Positions 9,521 through 19,007 of a DNA stretch of 64,000 nt are shown here, piece by piece (position 1 is the first letter of the stretch; each line of letters begins with the position of its first letter). The notes beneath the pieces are model-generated. The model was not told the origin of the DNA. It saw only the letters and a list, made by a program, of their open reading frames with translations, and searched no databases. The DNA lies in the NCBI RefSeq assembly GCF_003058055.1, contig NZ_QBTZ01000002.1, forward strand, positions 124,001-188,000. Direction: 5' to 3'. Position numbers and translations under genes: made by a program. The DNA is from Acidovorax sp. 107 (GTDB lineage Bacteria; Pseudomonadota; Gammaproteobacteria; Burkholderiales; Burkholderiaceae_C).

Positions 9521-11035
9521 ATGAGTTTGCGATCTTTTACGCTGCAAGATCTGATCAACCGCAACGCGCAATTGTACGGCTCGAACACCGCCCTGGTGTT
9601 CGGCGCTCAGCGGGTGACACATGCCCAGTACGCCCGGCGCACGGCGCGCCTGGCGGCCGGTTTGGCCGCCGTTGGCGTAGGGCAGGGCGACCGGCTGGCC
9701 ATACTGGCCCCCAATTGCCTGGAATATGTCGACCTGTTGGGTGCCGCCGCCCGGTTGGGTGCGATCATGGTGCCAATAAACGGCCGACTGTCGGCCGAGG
9801 AAGTGGCCTATGTCATCGAAGATGTGGCGCCGCGGGTGCTGATCGTAGCCGATGAATACCAGACCCTGCTGCCGCAGCGCGGCCTGGACAACACGCTGCG
9901 CTACACGCTGGGCGTCGCGCCAGCACCCTGGCAACCCGTCAGTGCGCTGTATCGGGAGCGTGATGCGCCAGCGGCAGGCCTGCCCAGCGTGACCGACGGC
10001 AGCGGTTTGCTCATCATCCACACCGCCGCCGTGGGCGGTCGGCCGCGCGGCGCGCTGCTCACACACCGCGGCCTGATCACCGCCAGCCTGCAGACGCAAC
10101 TGGCTTGGCACCTGACGGCGGCGGATGTCAATCTGGGGGTCTTGCCACTGTTTCACGTGGCCGCCATCGGCTTCCTGCTGGCCGCGCAGCAGGCGGGCGG
10201 GGCGACGCTGCTGATGGCGCGTTTCGATCCGCCCAGTCTGGTCAGACACATCGACGAGGACGGGGGCAGCCTGATCGGTACCTTTCCACCGATGCTCGGC
10301 GCCCTGCTGGAAGCCGCCGTAGCCCAAGGCTCGGCGCTGTCGAGTCTGCGCGTGGTGTCGGGGATCGATGTGCCCGAGACTATCGCGCGCCTGCGCGCCA
10401 CCTGCCCCCAAGTGACTTTCTGGAGTGCCTACGGCCAGACCGAGACATCGGGCTCGATCAGCCTGGCGCCATTTGACGAGCGCCCCGGCAGCGCCGGACG
10501 GCCCACCGCGCTGAACACGGTCGCGGTGGTGGACGAGCTGGACCGCCCCTTGCCCACCGACGCCACCGGCGAGATCGTGGTGCGGGGTCCGATGGTGTTC
10601 CAGGGCTACTGGCGCTGCGAAGCAGACAACGCCTTCACGCTGCGCAACGGCTGGCACCACACCGGTGACTTGGGGCGCATCGATGCCGAGGGCTACCTCT
10701 GGTACGGCGGGCGCTCGCCGGCCAAGGAGTTGATCAAGCCGGGGGGCGAGAACGTCTATCCGGCTGAAGTCGAGCGAGCCATTCTGGAGCACCCGGCGCT
10801 GGCGCAAGCGGTGGTCATCGGCGTGCCGGACGTTCAGTGGGGCGAGGCGGTCAAGGCCGTCTGCGTGCTGAAGACGGGGCACACATTGAGTGCCGACGAC
10901 CTGATCGAGTTCGTGGGCGCTCGCATCGCACGCTACAAGAAACCCAAGCATGTGGTGTTTGTGCAGGCGTTGCCCCATGCCGCTGCCGGTGGGGTGGACC
11001 GGGCGGCCGTCAAGGCCGGGCACGGCCACGTTTGA
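9521..11035 (+). CDS. Acyl-CoA synthetase (AMP-forming ligase family)
   Basis: 504 residues of the ANL superfamily. The C-terminal half is canonical: [30 protein letters not shown], and the hinge region followed by KPGGENVYPAEVE. The normal Ser/Thr-rich P-loop is replaced by HTAAVGGRPRG, a substitution also found in some functional but atypical family members. It would activate a carboxylic acid with ATP and CoA. AGGAG lies just before the ATG and the gene follows the hydrolase by 14 bases. Confidence 0.85.
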   Translation: MSLRSFTLQDLINRNAQLYGSNTALVFGAQRVTHAQYARRTARLAAGLAAVGVGQGDRLAILAPNCLEYVDLLGAAARLGAIMVPINGRLSAEEVAYVIEDVAPRVLIVADEYQTLLPQRGLDNTLRYTLGVAPAPWQPVSALYRERDAPAAGLPSVTDGSGLLIIHTAAVGGRPRGALLTHRGLITASLQTQLAWHLTAADVNLGVLPLFHVAAIGFLLAAQQAGGATLLMARFDPPSLVRHIDEDGGSLIGTFPPMLGALLEAAVAQGSALSSLRVVSGIDVPETIARLRATCPQVTFWSAYGQTETSGSISLAPFDERPGSAGRPTALNTVAVVDELDRPLPTDATGEIVVRGPMVFQGYWRCEADNAFTLRNGWHHTGDLGRIDAEGYLWYGGRSPAKELIKPGGENVYPAEVERAILEHPALAQAVVIGVPDVQWGEAVKAVCVLKTGHTLSADDLIEFVGARIARYKKPKHVVFVQALPHAAAGGVDRAAVKAGHGHV

Positions 11036-11090
11036 CGCGGCGCGCAGCAAGCGATTTTCAACCAGAACCAGCCCTGAAGGAGACGACAGC

Positions 11091-11576
11091 ATGACCCAGG
11101 CCTCCACCGGCGACCCGGTGCAGCGTTTCAAGACGCACCGGCGCACCATCACCGAAACCGACATTGTCAACTTCGTCAACGTGGCCGGACTGCACGAGCC
11201 CTTCTTCATTGACATGGATTACATCCGGCAAAACATGACGGGTGCGCACCGCAGCCGCTTCGCACCCGGGCCCATGATCATCTCGCTGGGCATGGGGCTG
11301 TTGGCGACCTACGTGGCCGGCGTCATCGAGCGCGCGCTGGCAGGTCATGTGGTCGGGGCCTTTGGCGGCATGACCGGTCTGCAGGCACGCCTGCGCGGCG
11401 CGCTGTTTCCGGGCGACACGATTCACGTCGAAGGGGAGGCGCGGCTGCGCCCGCCAACCGCGCGTGGCTACACACTGATGGATATCCAGCACCTGGTGAT
11501 CAACCAGCGCGGTGAAACCATCGCCGATTTCACTGAGACCCTGACCTTCCTGCCCAGTGAGGCCGGCACGACGTGA
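11091..11576 (+). CDS. MaoC-like hotdog protein, probably non-canonical hydratase
   Basis: 161 residues with a MaoC-type hotdog fold; FAPGPMIISLGMGL and the FPGDTIHVEGE strand are typical of the family. The hydratase signature (GDxNPxH) is degenerate here (AGLHEPFF), so the usual Asp/His catalytic pair is absent and hydratase activity is doubtful. AAGGAG is well placed before the ATG. It lies between a ligase and a thiolase-like gene, suggesting a binding or assembly role for a CoA intermediate. Confidence 0.8.
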   Translation: MTQASTGDPVQRFKTHRRTITETDIVNFVNVAGLHEPFFIDMDYIRQNMTGAHRSRFAPGPMIISLGMGLLATYVAGVIERALAGHVVGAFGGMTGLQARLRGALFPGDTIHVEGEARLRPPTARGYTLMDIQHLVINQRGETIADFTETLTFLPSEAGTT

Positions 11577-11667
11577 TCTGTGCCGGGCCAGAGGGGCTCA
11601 CAACAGTGGCTTATGGCTATGCGAGCCGCACAGGCCCATGTCGTTCAACACCAGAAGAATGCTTAAC

Positions 11668-12837
11668 ATGACAAAACGAGAAGCTGTGATCGTCGGCGTG
11701 GCCGACCTGCCACTGAAGGACGGCAAGGTCCTTGCGCCCATGTCGGTCCTGCAGGCCCAGGCGCTGGTCGCCCGCGACGCGCTCAAGGATGCGGGCATTC
11801 CGATGAGCGAAGTGGATGGCCTGCTGACCGCCGGCCTGTGGGGCGTGCCCGGTCCGGGCCAGTTGCCGACCGTGACGCTGTCGGAGTACCTGGGGATTAC
11901 CCCGCGCTTCGTGGACGGCACCAACATCGGCGGCTCGGCCTTCGAGGCGCACGTGGCGCATGCCGCCACCGCCATCGAGGCTGGCCGCTGCGAGGTGGCA
12001 CTGATCACCTACGGCAGCCTGCAAAAGAGCGAGATGAGCCGCAACCTGGCCGGACGCCCCGCCGTGCTGACCATGCAGTACGAAACCCCTTGGGGCATGC
12101 CCACGCCGGTGGGCGGCTATGCGATGGCGGCCAAGCGCCACATGCACGAATATGGCACCACCTCCGAGCAACTGGCCGAGATTGCGGTGGCCACGCGCAA
12201 GTGGGCGGCGCTCAACCCGGCGGCCACCATGCGCGAGCCGCTGTCGATCGAGGATGTGCTCCAGAGCACGATGATCTCCGACCCGCTGCACCTGCTCGAT
12301 ATTTGTCTGGTGACCGACGGCGGCGGCGCCGTGGTCATGACCACCGCCGAGCACGCCAAGGCGCTCGGGCGCAAGCCGGTGTATGTGCGCGGTTATGGCG
12401 AATCGCACACCCACTGGACGATTGCCGCCATGCCCGATCTGGCACGCCTGACAGCGGCCGAGGTCGCGGGCCGCGATGCCTTTGCCATGGCGGGCATCGG
12501 GCACGATGCGATCGACGTGGTCGAGGTCTACGACTCGTTCACCATCACCGTGCTGATGACGCTCGAAGCGCTGGGTTTTTGCAGGCGCGGCGAGGGCGGT
12601 GCTTTTGTTTCCAAGCAGCGCACCTCGCCGGGCGGTGCATTCCCGCTCAACACCAACGGTGGCGGTCTGTCCTATGCGCACCCCGGCATGTATGGCATCT
12701 TTCTGCTGATTGAGGCGGTGCGCCAGTTGCGCGGCGAATGCGGCCCGCGCCAGATCGCGAATGCCGTGACCGCGCTGGTCCACGGCACCGGCGGCACGCT
12801 CTCCAGCGGGGCCACTTGCATTCTCTCCAACCGGTGA
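11668..12837 (+). CDS. Thiolase-like lipid-transfer protein (SCP-x/Ltp2 type)
   Basis: 389 residues with a thiolase fold. At the position of the nucleophilic Cys the sequence is NIGGSAFEAH, so the Cys is missing. The C-terminal half has VEVYDSFTITVLMTLEALGF and NTNGGGLSYAHPGMYG, typical of Ltp-type proteins. Family members without the Cys pair with a DUF35 OB-fold protein and act as retro-aldolases or acyltransferases; the DUF35 gene follows after 5 bases. I place the start at ATG 11668; in-frame codons upstream look like spurious extension. Confidence 0.85.
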   Translation: MTKREAVIVGVADLPLKDGKVLAPMSVLQAQALVARDALKDAGIPMSEVDGLLTAGLWGVPGPGQLPTVTLSEYLGITPRFVDGTNIGGSAFEAHVAHAATAIEAGRCEVALITYGSLQKSEMSRNLAGRPAVLTMQYETPWGMPTPVGGYAMAAKRHMHEYGTTSEQLAEIAVATRKWAALNPAATMREPLSIEDVLQSTMISDPLHLLDICLVTDGGGAVVMTTAEHAKALGRKPVYVRGYGESHTHWTIAAMPDLARLTAAEVAGRDAFAMAGIGHDAIDVVEVYDSFTITVLMTLEALGFCRRGEGGAFVSKQRTSPGGAFPLNTNGGGLSYAHPGMYGIFLLIEAVRQLRGECGPRQIANAVTALVHGTGGTLSSGATCILSNR

Positions 12838-12842
12838 ACACC

Positions 12843-13244
12843 ATGTACGACAAACCCCTGCCCGTCATCGATGGCGAGAGCCGCCCCTATTGGGCCGCCC
12901 TCAAACAACACCGCCTGACGATCAAGCGCTGCACAGACTGCGGCAAGCACCATTTCTACCCGCGCGCCCTGTGCCCGCACTGCCATTCCGACGCCGTCGA
13001 ATGGGTCGATGCGCGCGGCACTGGCACCATCTATAGCTACACCATCGCGCGCCGGCCGGCCGGTCCGGCCTTCAAGGCCGACACCCCCTACGTGGTGGCG
13101 GTTATAGACCTCGACGAAGGAGCGCGCATGATGACCAATATCGTCACCGACGATGTGGATGCGGTGCGCATCGGACAGCGCGTGACGGTGCAGTACGACG
13201 ACGTGACCGAGGAGGTCACGCTGCCGAAGTTCCGGATCTTGTAA
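12843..13244 (+). CDS. DUF35 OB-fold protein with zinc ribbon (ChsH2-like)
   Basis: 133 residues. A Cys4 rubredoxin-like zinc ribbon (CTDCGKHHFYPRALCPHC) near residues 31-48 is followed by an OB-fold (GTGTIYSYTIARRP...IGQRVTVQYDD). Such proteins form obligate complexes with Ltp-type thiolase homologues and help bind the acyl-CoA chain. Spacing of 5 bases from the Ltp-like gene supports a two-subunit enzyme. Confidence 0.87.
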   Translation: MYDKPLPVIDGESRPYWAALKQHRLTIKRCTDCGKHHFYPRALCPHCHSDAVEWVDARGTGTIYSYTIARRPAGPAFKADTPYVVAVIDLDEGARMMTNIVTDDVDAVRIGQRVTVQYDDVTEEVTLPKFRIL

Positions 13245-13260
13245 CAACGAGGTTTCACGC

Positions 13261-14198
13261 ATGGACTTCATCATCGATCCCGACACCGTGGCCATTGCCG
13301 AGACGGTGCTGCGCTTCGTCGAGCGTGAAGTGCTGCCGCTGCAGCAGCGCCACCATGACCAGCTGGGCAGCGAACGCACCTTGTTCGATGCCAGCGACCG
13401 CTATGTGCCCGAGGTGCTGGCGCTGCGCCAACAGGCGCGCAAGCGCTCGGCCGAGTTGGGTTTTTACACTCTGTTTGGCGACGAAAATCTGGGCGGCGGC
13501 GGTCAGGGCGCGCAGGTCATGGCCCATGTGCAAGAGACCCTCAATCACAGCATTGGCCCGGCGCAAGCGCTGGTCCATACGGTGGTGCTGCCGTCCCCCT
13601 TTACCAACGGCCTGTCGCCAGTACTGCGGCACCTGGACCCCGAGGTGTTTGCCGGTTACCGATGACGGAATCGCCAGCGGCAACAAGACCCTTTGTTTCG
13701 GCCTGAGGGAGCCCGATGCCGGCTCGGATGCGTTCGCGATGAAGACCCGCGCGGTGCGCGACGGCGACGAGTGGGTGCTCACCGGCACCAAGCAGTGGAT
13801 CACGAACTCCCCCTACGCCGACTACGCCATGGTGTTCGCGCTGACCGACGCCGAAGCTGCGGCCCGCCACAAGGGCGGCGTCACCGATTTTTTCGTTGGC
13901 ACGCGCGCGCGGATTTTCCGTGCCGCGTGTCATCAACACCAAGGGCCACCTGGGCGGTGACACCGGAGTCATCGTGCTCGACGGCGTGCGGGTGCGCGAC
14001 GACCACCGGCTCGGTGAAGTCGGGCTCGGTCTGGCGGTGGCGATGGACGGCGTCAACGCCGGGCGCATGGGCATGGCGGCTTCTTGTTTGGGCCTGGCGC
14101 GTTGGGCGCTGGACCAGGCAGTGGAATATGCCAAGGTGCGGAAAACCTTTGGCCTGCCTATTGCCGAGCACCAGGCGATCAAGCTCATGCTGGCCGAT
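13261..14198 (+). pseudogene. Acyl-CoA dehydrogenase, frameshifted and truncated
   Basis: ACAD homology runs through three frames: MDFIIDPDTVAIAE onward in the first, LCFGLREPDAGSDAFAMKTRA in the second, and RVINTKGHLGGDTG to AIKLMLAD in the third. The first shift is near 13660 (GYR followed at once by TGA). The second lies in a CGCGCGCG run near 13905, a likely slippage site. Homology stops at 14198, losing the last 80 or so residues. The product cannot be a functional dehydrogenase. Either local decay or sequencing error in the repeats could explain the shifts, but the lost C terminus favours decay. Confidence 0.85.
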
Positions 14199-14356
14199 AG
14201 GGGTGATCTCACTTTCGGTGCAAAACATCCGATTAGGAGCCAAGGGTAATCCCTAGGATTTTGTCAGCTGAGCCCATGTCTTCACCCCTCTTGCTGTGTT
14301 TCAAGGAAAGCCCATGCAGATGAGCTACAGGTTACGAACCACAGCGTGTGCCTAGC
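14199..14356. other. Non-coding junction between broken ACAD and IS481-family element
   Basis: ACAD homology ends at 14198 and the left inverted repeat of the IS starts near 14357. The 158 bases between encode nothing I can support and do not match the IS. They may be the relic of an earlier insertion or deletion that removed the ACAD C terminus. Confidence 0.5.
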
Positions 14357-15375
14357 TGTTGTGTCTCAATAGGTTGTTCACCCGAATGGTTCTGGGAGAC
14401 TGGAGGTACCACGCTTCAGGATCACAGAGGAATCCCACCGGATGAACAGCCATAAGAATGCCAGACTCACCTTCGAAGGGCGTAAATTGTTCGTAGAGCG
14501 CATCGCCGTCATGGGGCTGATGCCTGCGGCCTCGGCCGCAGGCATCAGCGAGCGCACCGCCCGTAAATGGCTCAAGCGCTTTGCCGAACAAGGCCTGGCC
14601 GGCTTGTATGACCGCAGCTCGCGCCCGCAGACTACACGCACGACATGCGACGCGGCGCTGTGCCGGCGCATTGAACAGCTGCGTCGCAGCCGTATGCCCA
14701 TGCGCAGCATTGCCCGGATCGTCGGGCGCAGCGTGTCAACCATCAGTCGTCTGCTCGCTCGCCTGGGCCTGTCCAGCCTCAAAGCCCTGGAGCCTGCGAA
14801 TCTCGCGGTGCGCTATGAGCGTCAAAGGCCCGGCGAGCTGCTGCACATGGACACCAAGAAGCTCGGACGCATCGTCGTCACGGGCCACCGCGCCACTGGC
14901 GATCCACGCGACCACACCCGAGGTGCAGGCTGGGAGTTCGCACATGTGGCCATCGACGACCACTCCCGCGTAGGCTTCGTACAAATGCACGCTGATGAGC
15001 GCAAGGGCTCGGCCGTGGAATTCCTCAAGGCTAGTGTTGCCCACTACGCGGCCTTGGGCGTGAAGATCGAGCGGTTGATCACCGATAACGGCGCGGCCTA
15101 CCGCTCACGTCTGTTTGCACAGACCTGCCAGGCCATGGGTATCAAGCACAGCTTCACTAAGCCCTATCGGCCGCAGACCAATGGCAAGGCCGAGCGCTTT
15201 ATCCAGACTTGCCTGCGTGAGTGGGCCTATGGCCGCGTGTGGTCAAACAGCGCCGAGCGAACGGCCGGGCTGCCCGCATTCCTGAGCTACTACAACGCCC
15301 GAAGGCCTCACTCAGCCCTCGGGCACAAACCTCCCGCATCCAGACTCGGCGGGAATAACCTATTGCAACTCAACA
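14357..15375 (+). mobile_element. IS481-family insertion sequence
   Basis: About 1.02 kb bounded by imperfect inverted repeats. The left end reads TGTTGTGTCTCAATAGG and the right end, reverse-complemented, TGTTGAGTTGCAATAGG; similarity continues a few bases inward and CCTA flanks both outside. It encodes one transposase. The transposase stop lies just past the right repeat as I place it, so the true right boundary may be a few bases further out. No clear target-site duplication was found. Confidence 0.8.
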
Positions 15376-15380
15376 TGTAG
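14442..15380 (+). CDS. IS481-family transposase
   Basis: 312 residues. An N-terminal helix-turn-helix (AASAAGISERTARKWLKRF) is followed by a second HTH and a DDE integrase core. The acids are seen in LLHMDTKKLG, ITDNGAAYRS and NGKAERFIQT, and YNARRPHSALG closes the domain. The frame is intact, so it could still be active. It catalyses cut or copy of the flanking element. Confidence 0.92.
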   Translation: MNSHKNARLTFEGRKLFVERIAVMGLMPAASAAGISERTARKWLKRFAEQGLAGLYDRSSRPQTTRTTCDAALCRRIEQLRRSRMPMRSIARIVGRSVSTISRLLARLGLSSLKALEPANLAVRYERQRPGELLHMDTKKLGRIVVTGHRATGDPRDHTRGAGWEFAHVAIDDHSRVGFVQMHADERKGSAVEFLKASVAHYAALGVKIERLITDNGAAYRSRLFAQTCQAMGIKHSFTKPYRPQTNGKAERFIQTCLREWAYGRVWSNSAERTAGLPAFLSYYNARRPHSALGHKPPASRLGGNNLLQLNM

Positions 15381-15494
15381 GGCTCTAAATGGCTTGAAGT
15401 CATGTTCACTGAAACAGAAACTCTTATCGCTATGCGGTTTGGAAACACGCTGCTCTTGCTGTGCATACCCCTCGGCGCTCTGTGCGCGCAAGGA

Positions 15495-16445
15495 CTACAC
15501 GCGGTTGCGTCCTTGGCCGATCAGGCGGTTGAGATGGCGGCCAGCCGTGTAGAACGCGTTGTCGGTGAATTCAAGCAAGGTTGCGCGCAGAAAACCGCAG
15601 ACCTCAAGCACTTGTGTTTTCTCGGACAGCGCTTTCGTTGCTGAAGGAGCACGATGCACGACGGCGCGCGCATATGCTCGAATCCGTGCTCCGCCGATTG
15701 CAGAGATGTCCCACAGATGGACCCCCAGCTCTTTCAGGAAGGCAATCTTTTTGCTGGCCTCTCGAAGGGAATGAAGCCCATGCTTTCCCGGTGGCTCCTT
15801 GAGCCATTCCAAATTCGTGCCACCTGTTCTCCCTTTTCGCCCGGAATAAACGGCCTTCAGAGCCTTTTGAGCAAGCGCCTCAGTGACATTGAGGCGCACG
15901 ACCTCGATCGCGGCGACAGTCTCGGCTTCAAATGCGCGGCTGGCGATGCTTCGTAGGACCCGCTCATGGGGGATAAGCAACTGGTTATCGAGCAGCCAAA
16001 GCTCCCCACGCTTAACCAAGTCCTCGGTCGAAACAGCGGTGCTCGCCAGAGCCTTCAACGCAAGACCGAGGTCGTCGAGCTTCTCTGGAGTTGCAGGCGC
16101 CAGGTTGGCGAGGTTCTCGAGAACCCACTGCCTGTGGGCAGTTAGCGTTGTAGGTCTCTTGTACAGAGACTTGAGTGATGCAATGGACGTCTGCCGCAGC
16201 TGCAGTTCCGCGCAGAGGTACTTCAAAAGAAGCGCTGGGATGAGCGTCAGGTTTTCGAGATGCCGTCCAGAGGCTCGCAGAAAAACGAGAAGGATCGCCG
16301 GCCCAAGTGCATTGTCTCGGTACCGCGATCTCAGAGCATCGACATCTTCTTTGGACAGCCGAAAGCACAGACCAATATCTATATCGGTGAGGGTCTTGGG
16401 GAACGAGGTCGTGCCTATATTGAAGCGCTGATGAAATCCTGACAT
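15495..16445 (-). pseudogene. Tn3-family transposase, N-terminal fragment
   Basis: 316 codons resembling the N-terminal half of a Tn3-type TnpA (DUF4158 region: LSKEDVDALRSRYRDNALGPAILLVFLRASGR, described here in parts). The family runs to nearly 1000 residues, so about two thirds, including the whole DDE catalytic domain, is missing after 15495. I saw no 38-bp Tn3 terminal repeat on either side. It is a relic of a larger transposon left in the decay zone. Confidence 0.75.
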
Positions 16446-16718
16446 TTCTCCTGCCTCCCTGGATGGGGCACTCTGGCAGCAGGATGAAGGCCAGTCAAGG
16501 TGTCGCAGAGTTCAGGGTTTACCCGTAATGGGAAGCGTAAAAACCTGCGCGTGAATGGAGGTCACCTCGTGATGCGCATCCCCGACGGAACGGGCGAGAT
16601 TCAGCGCCGTACCATCGCGCGCCAACTGCTGACCGGACAGGTGGACCTGTAGGTTGTGCCCAGCCTGGGCCCGGCGCGTGCCGATCCTCTGCAATGCGCA
16701 ACAAGGAGATCGATTGAC
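16446..16718. other. Gap with a short orphan coding tail
   Basis: Between the Tn3 fragment and the broken hydrolase, a plus-strand frame ending at 16652 reads RIPDGTGEIQRRTIARQLL before TAG. It has coding character but no start, and may be the C terminus of a gene cut by the transposon. AAGGAG at about 16702 precedes the hydrolase start. Nothing else is apparent. Confidence 0.35.
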
Positions 16719-17539
16719 ATGATGAAAGGGCACGAACTGTTTGCGGGCGGCCACCGGCTCGCCGCCGGCACCTGGGGCGACGTGGGCGCCGGGCGACCGG
16801 CCATTGTCATGATGCACGGCGGGTTGGACTGCATCACCACCTGGAAGGATCTGCCGCAAGCGCTGGCCGAGGTCAGCGGCTGGCCCGTGTTGGCCTACGA
16901 CAGCCATGGCTATGGATGCTCCGAGCGTCTGGTCGGCGGGCGTGAACCAAGCTATCGGAGCGAGGAGGCCGGACCGGTGCTCGGTGAGGTGCTGCGGCAC
17001 TTCGACATCCGCCCGGCTCTGATGTTCGGCCACAGCGATGGCGGTGCGATGTCGCTCCTGGCTGCGGCGGTGCATCCTGAGCGGGTGTGCGGCGTGCTCG
17101 CCTGTTCGCCTGTTCGCCGACGATCACCATCGATCAGTTCATGGTCGATGCCATGACGGGTGCGCGCCGCGCGTTTGAACACGAGGGGCTGCGCGACAAG
17201 CTGATGCGCCACCATGGCGACAACACCGACGCGATGTTCTGGGGCTGGTACGAGCCCTGGGCCAGCCCGCGGGCCCTGCAATGGGACATGAATGCCGAGC
17301 TTGCCGCGGTGCGCTGCCCGGTTTCCGTGCTGTTCGGTAATGACGATGAATATGGCTGACGGCCCAGCGCAATTTCCCTGTTTCGCCACGGCCTGATGCC
17401 GCTTGAAGTGATGGCACTGCCTGGAGTCGGCCACCATCCGCAGCAGCGCGCGCGCGGCGAGACGATCGGCATGTTGCAGCGGCTGCTCGGGCGCATCGGA
17501 CACAGCGTCTCGGCCGGAAGCGAGGACACCGGCCGATGA
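16719..17539 (+). pseudogene. Alpha/beta hydrolase broken by an 8-bp duplication and a stop codon
   Basis: Hydrolase motifs are intact but split between frames: MHGGLDCITTW and the nucleophile elbow FGHSDGG in the first, acid loop LFGNDDEYG and catalytic-His GVGHHPQQ in the second. The shift is explained by a tandem TGTTCGCC at 17103-17110 and 17111-17118; removing one copy restores ACSPTITID. In the second frame a TGA at 17357-17359 interrupts between DEYG and RPSA, compatible with a Trp codon mutated to stop. Two independent lesions argue for a true pseudogene. Confidence 0.85.
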
Positions 17540-17593
17540 CGGACGCCGAAGAGTTTGCCTACGCGATGGTGCTCCAGCTTCAATATGCCGCCG

Positions 17594-19006
17594 TCAGTGC
17601 AGGCCGCGGCATGCCTGGCGGGCCAGCATGCTTGCCAGCGGAGAGAGGTCGGTCAGGTGGTCCAGGCGAGCCACCAGATCGATCAGCTCGTCGCCCTCGG
17701 CCGGGGTGAGCGCGGGCTTGACCAGGCGGCGGAACTTTTCCTCCAGCCGCTGCTGCTGCTCCAGCAGGTCGCTGGCGGGGCGTCCGCTGTCGTGGCGCTG
17801 GCGCAGCACGGCGCCGTCCTGGGTCTCGATCACCACTTCGCTGAGGGTGAGCCCCGGGCACTGGGGCGCGAGCAAGACCTGCACGCGCCCACGCAGCGCC
17901 ACGACCTCGGGCGCACGCACGGCTTCGTCACTGAACCCGTCCAGTCCCGCTGTGTCAATCCCCGCCAGCGCCATCGCCACTGTGTGGCGCAGACTGAACT
18001 TGGCCTCCAGCCCGGTGCGCGGTTCGGCAAGGTTGCACACGCCCTCGCTGGCCGCGCCGGCCCGTACCGTCACGTGGATCACGTCCTCGGGTTGCAGTGC
18101 ATGTTGGAGACGCAGCTGGCGCGCGGCCTCGATGGCGGCATGGGTGCCGTAACAGGCGGCGTGAAATTTGAACAGATTGTGGCGCAGGTGCCAGCCGCCG
18201 TCCGGCGCGGCCAGGACCGCTTCCAGCGATGCGGTGCCACCGTGTGTGGCGATGAAGCCTTGCGTACATTCGATCGCATCGGCACGGCTGGTGAAGCCAC
18301 GCGCGGCCAATTGGGCCGCCTGCAGGCCGTCGGCACTGGCGCGCCCCGCGTGCAAGGGCTTGCACATGGTGCCGAACATCGATTTCAGTCCGGCCGCCGT
18401 GGTGCTGGCGATGCCCAGCGCGGTCGCGGTGTCGTCGGCGTCGAGCTGCAGCAGGCGCGCGCAGGCAGCGGCCGCGCCCAGCGTGCCGAGCGTGGCCGTG
18501 GTGTGAAAACCGTTGGAGTACTGTGCGTCGCCGGTAGCCAGCCCCAGCTGGCACATGGTTTCATAGCCGGCGGCGAAGGCGGTCATGAAGTCGCCTCCGC
18601 TGGCGCCATGCGACTCGGCCAGGGCCAGCAAGGCCGGGATCAGGACCACCGAGGGGTGGCCGGTGCAGGCCATGTTGAGGTCGTCGTAATCGAGCGCGTG
18701 CGAGGCCGCGCCATTGATCAACGCCGCCTGTCGGCTGGAGGTCGTCATGGCGTGCCCGACGACGGTGGCCTGGGCGTGGCCTCCCTGCTCACGGGCTTCT
18801 TCGGCCAGCATGTGCACCAGCGGCTCGCACGCGCCCGCCAGCGTCACCCCCATCCAGTCGAGCAGGCATTGCCGGACCCGCAGGCGCACATCCTCCGGCA
18901 GGTCGTTGTAGCACAGGGCAGCACTGCGTGCGGCCAGTTCCCGTGTGATGTCAGTGGTTGGGCGCGAGGCCGACGATGCGGATATAGAGGCCGTGGTCAC
19001 GCTCAC
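17594..19006 (-). CDS. MmgE/PrpD family protein
   Basis: 470 residues. The PrpD-type all-helical N-terminal domain (LLDWMGVTLAGA, ASHALDYDDLN) and the C-terminal alpha/beta domain (EAKFSLRHTVAMALAG) are both present. Known members dehydrate 2-methylcitrate or decarboxylate cis-aconitate; many homologues have unknown substrates. I chose GTG 19006 because it sits directly after the upstream hydratase stop with GGAAGGGG before it; the longer frame overlaps that gene by about 80 bases. It is the last gene of an IclR-hydratase-PrpD operon. Confidence 0.87.
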   Translation of the reverse strand: MSVTTASISASSASRPTTDITRELAARSAALCYNDLPEDVRLRVRQCLLDWMGVTLAGACEPLVHMLAEEAREQGGHAQATVVGHAMTTSSRQAALINGAASHALDYDDLNMACTGHPSVVLIPALLALAESHGASGGDFMTAFAAGYETMCQLGLATGDAQYSNGFHTTATLGTLGAAAACARLLQLDADDTATALGIASTTAAGLKSMFGTMCKPLHAGRASADGLQAAQLAARGFTSRADAIECTQGFIATHGGTASLEAVLAAPDGGWHLRHNLFKFHAACYGTHAAIEAARQLRLQHALQPEDVIHVTVRAGAASEGVCNLAEPRTGLEAKFSLRHTVAMALAGIDTAGLDGFSDEAVRAPEVVALRGRVQVLLAPQCPGLTLSEVVIETQDGAVLRQRHDSGRPASDLLEQQQRLEEKFRRLVKPALTPAEGDELIDLVARLDHLTDLSPLASMLARQACRGLH

Positions 19007-19007
19007 T

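Noticed and set aside
15402..15644. Small plus-strand frame after the IS481-family element
   Set aside because: It has no ribosome-binding site, no family resemblance, and overlaps the Tn3-type transposase fragment on the other strand, which is clearly coding in origin.
16446..16530. Terminal inverted repeat of a Tn3-family transposon
   Set aside because: No GGGG-starting 38-base repeat was visible near the transposase fragment on either side.
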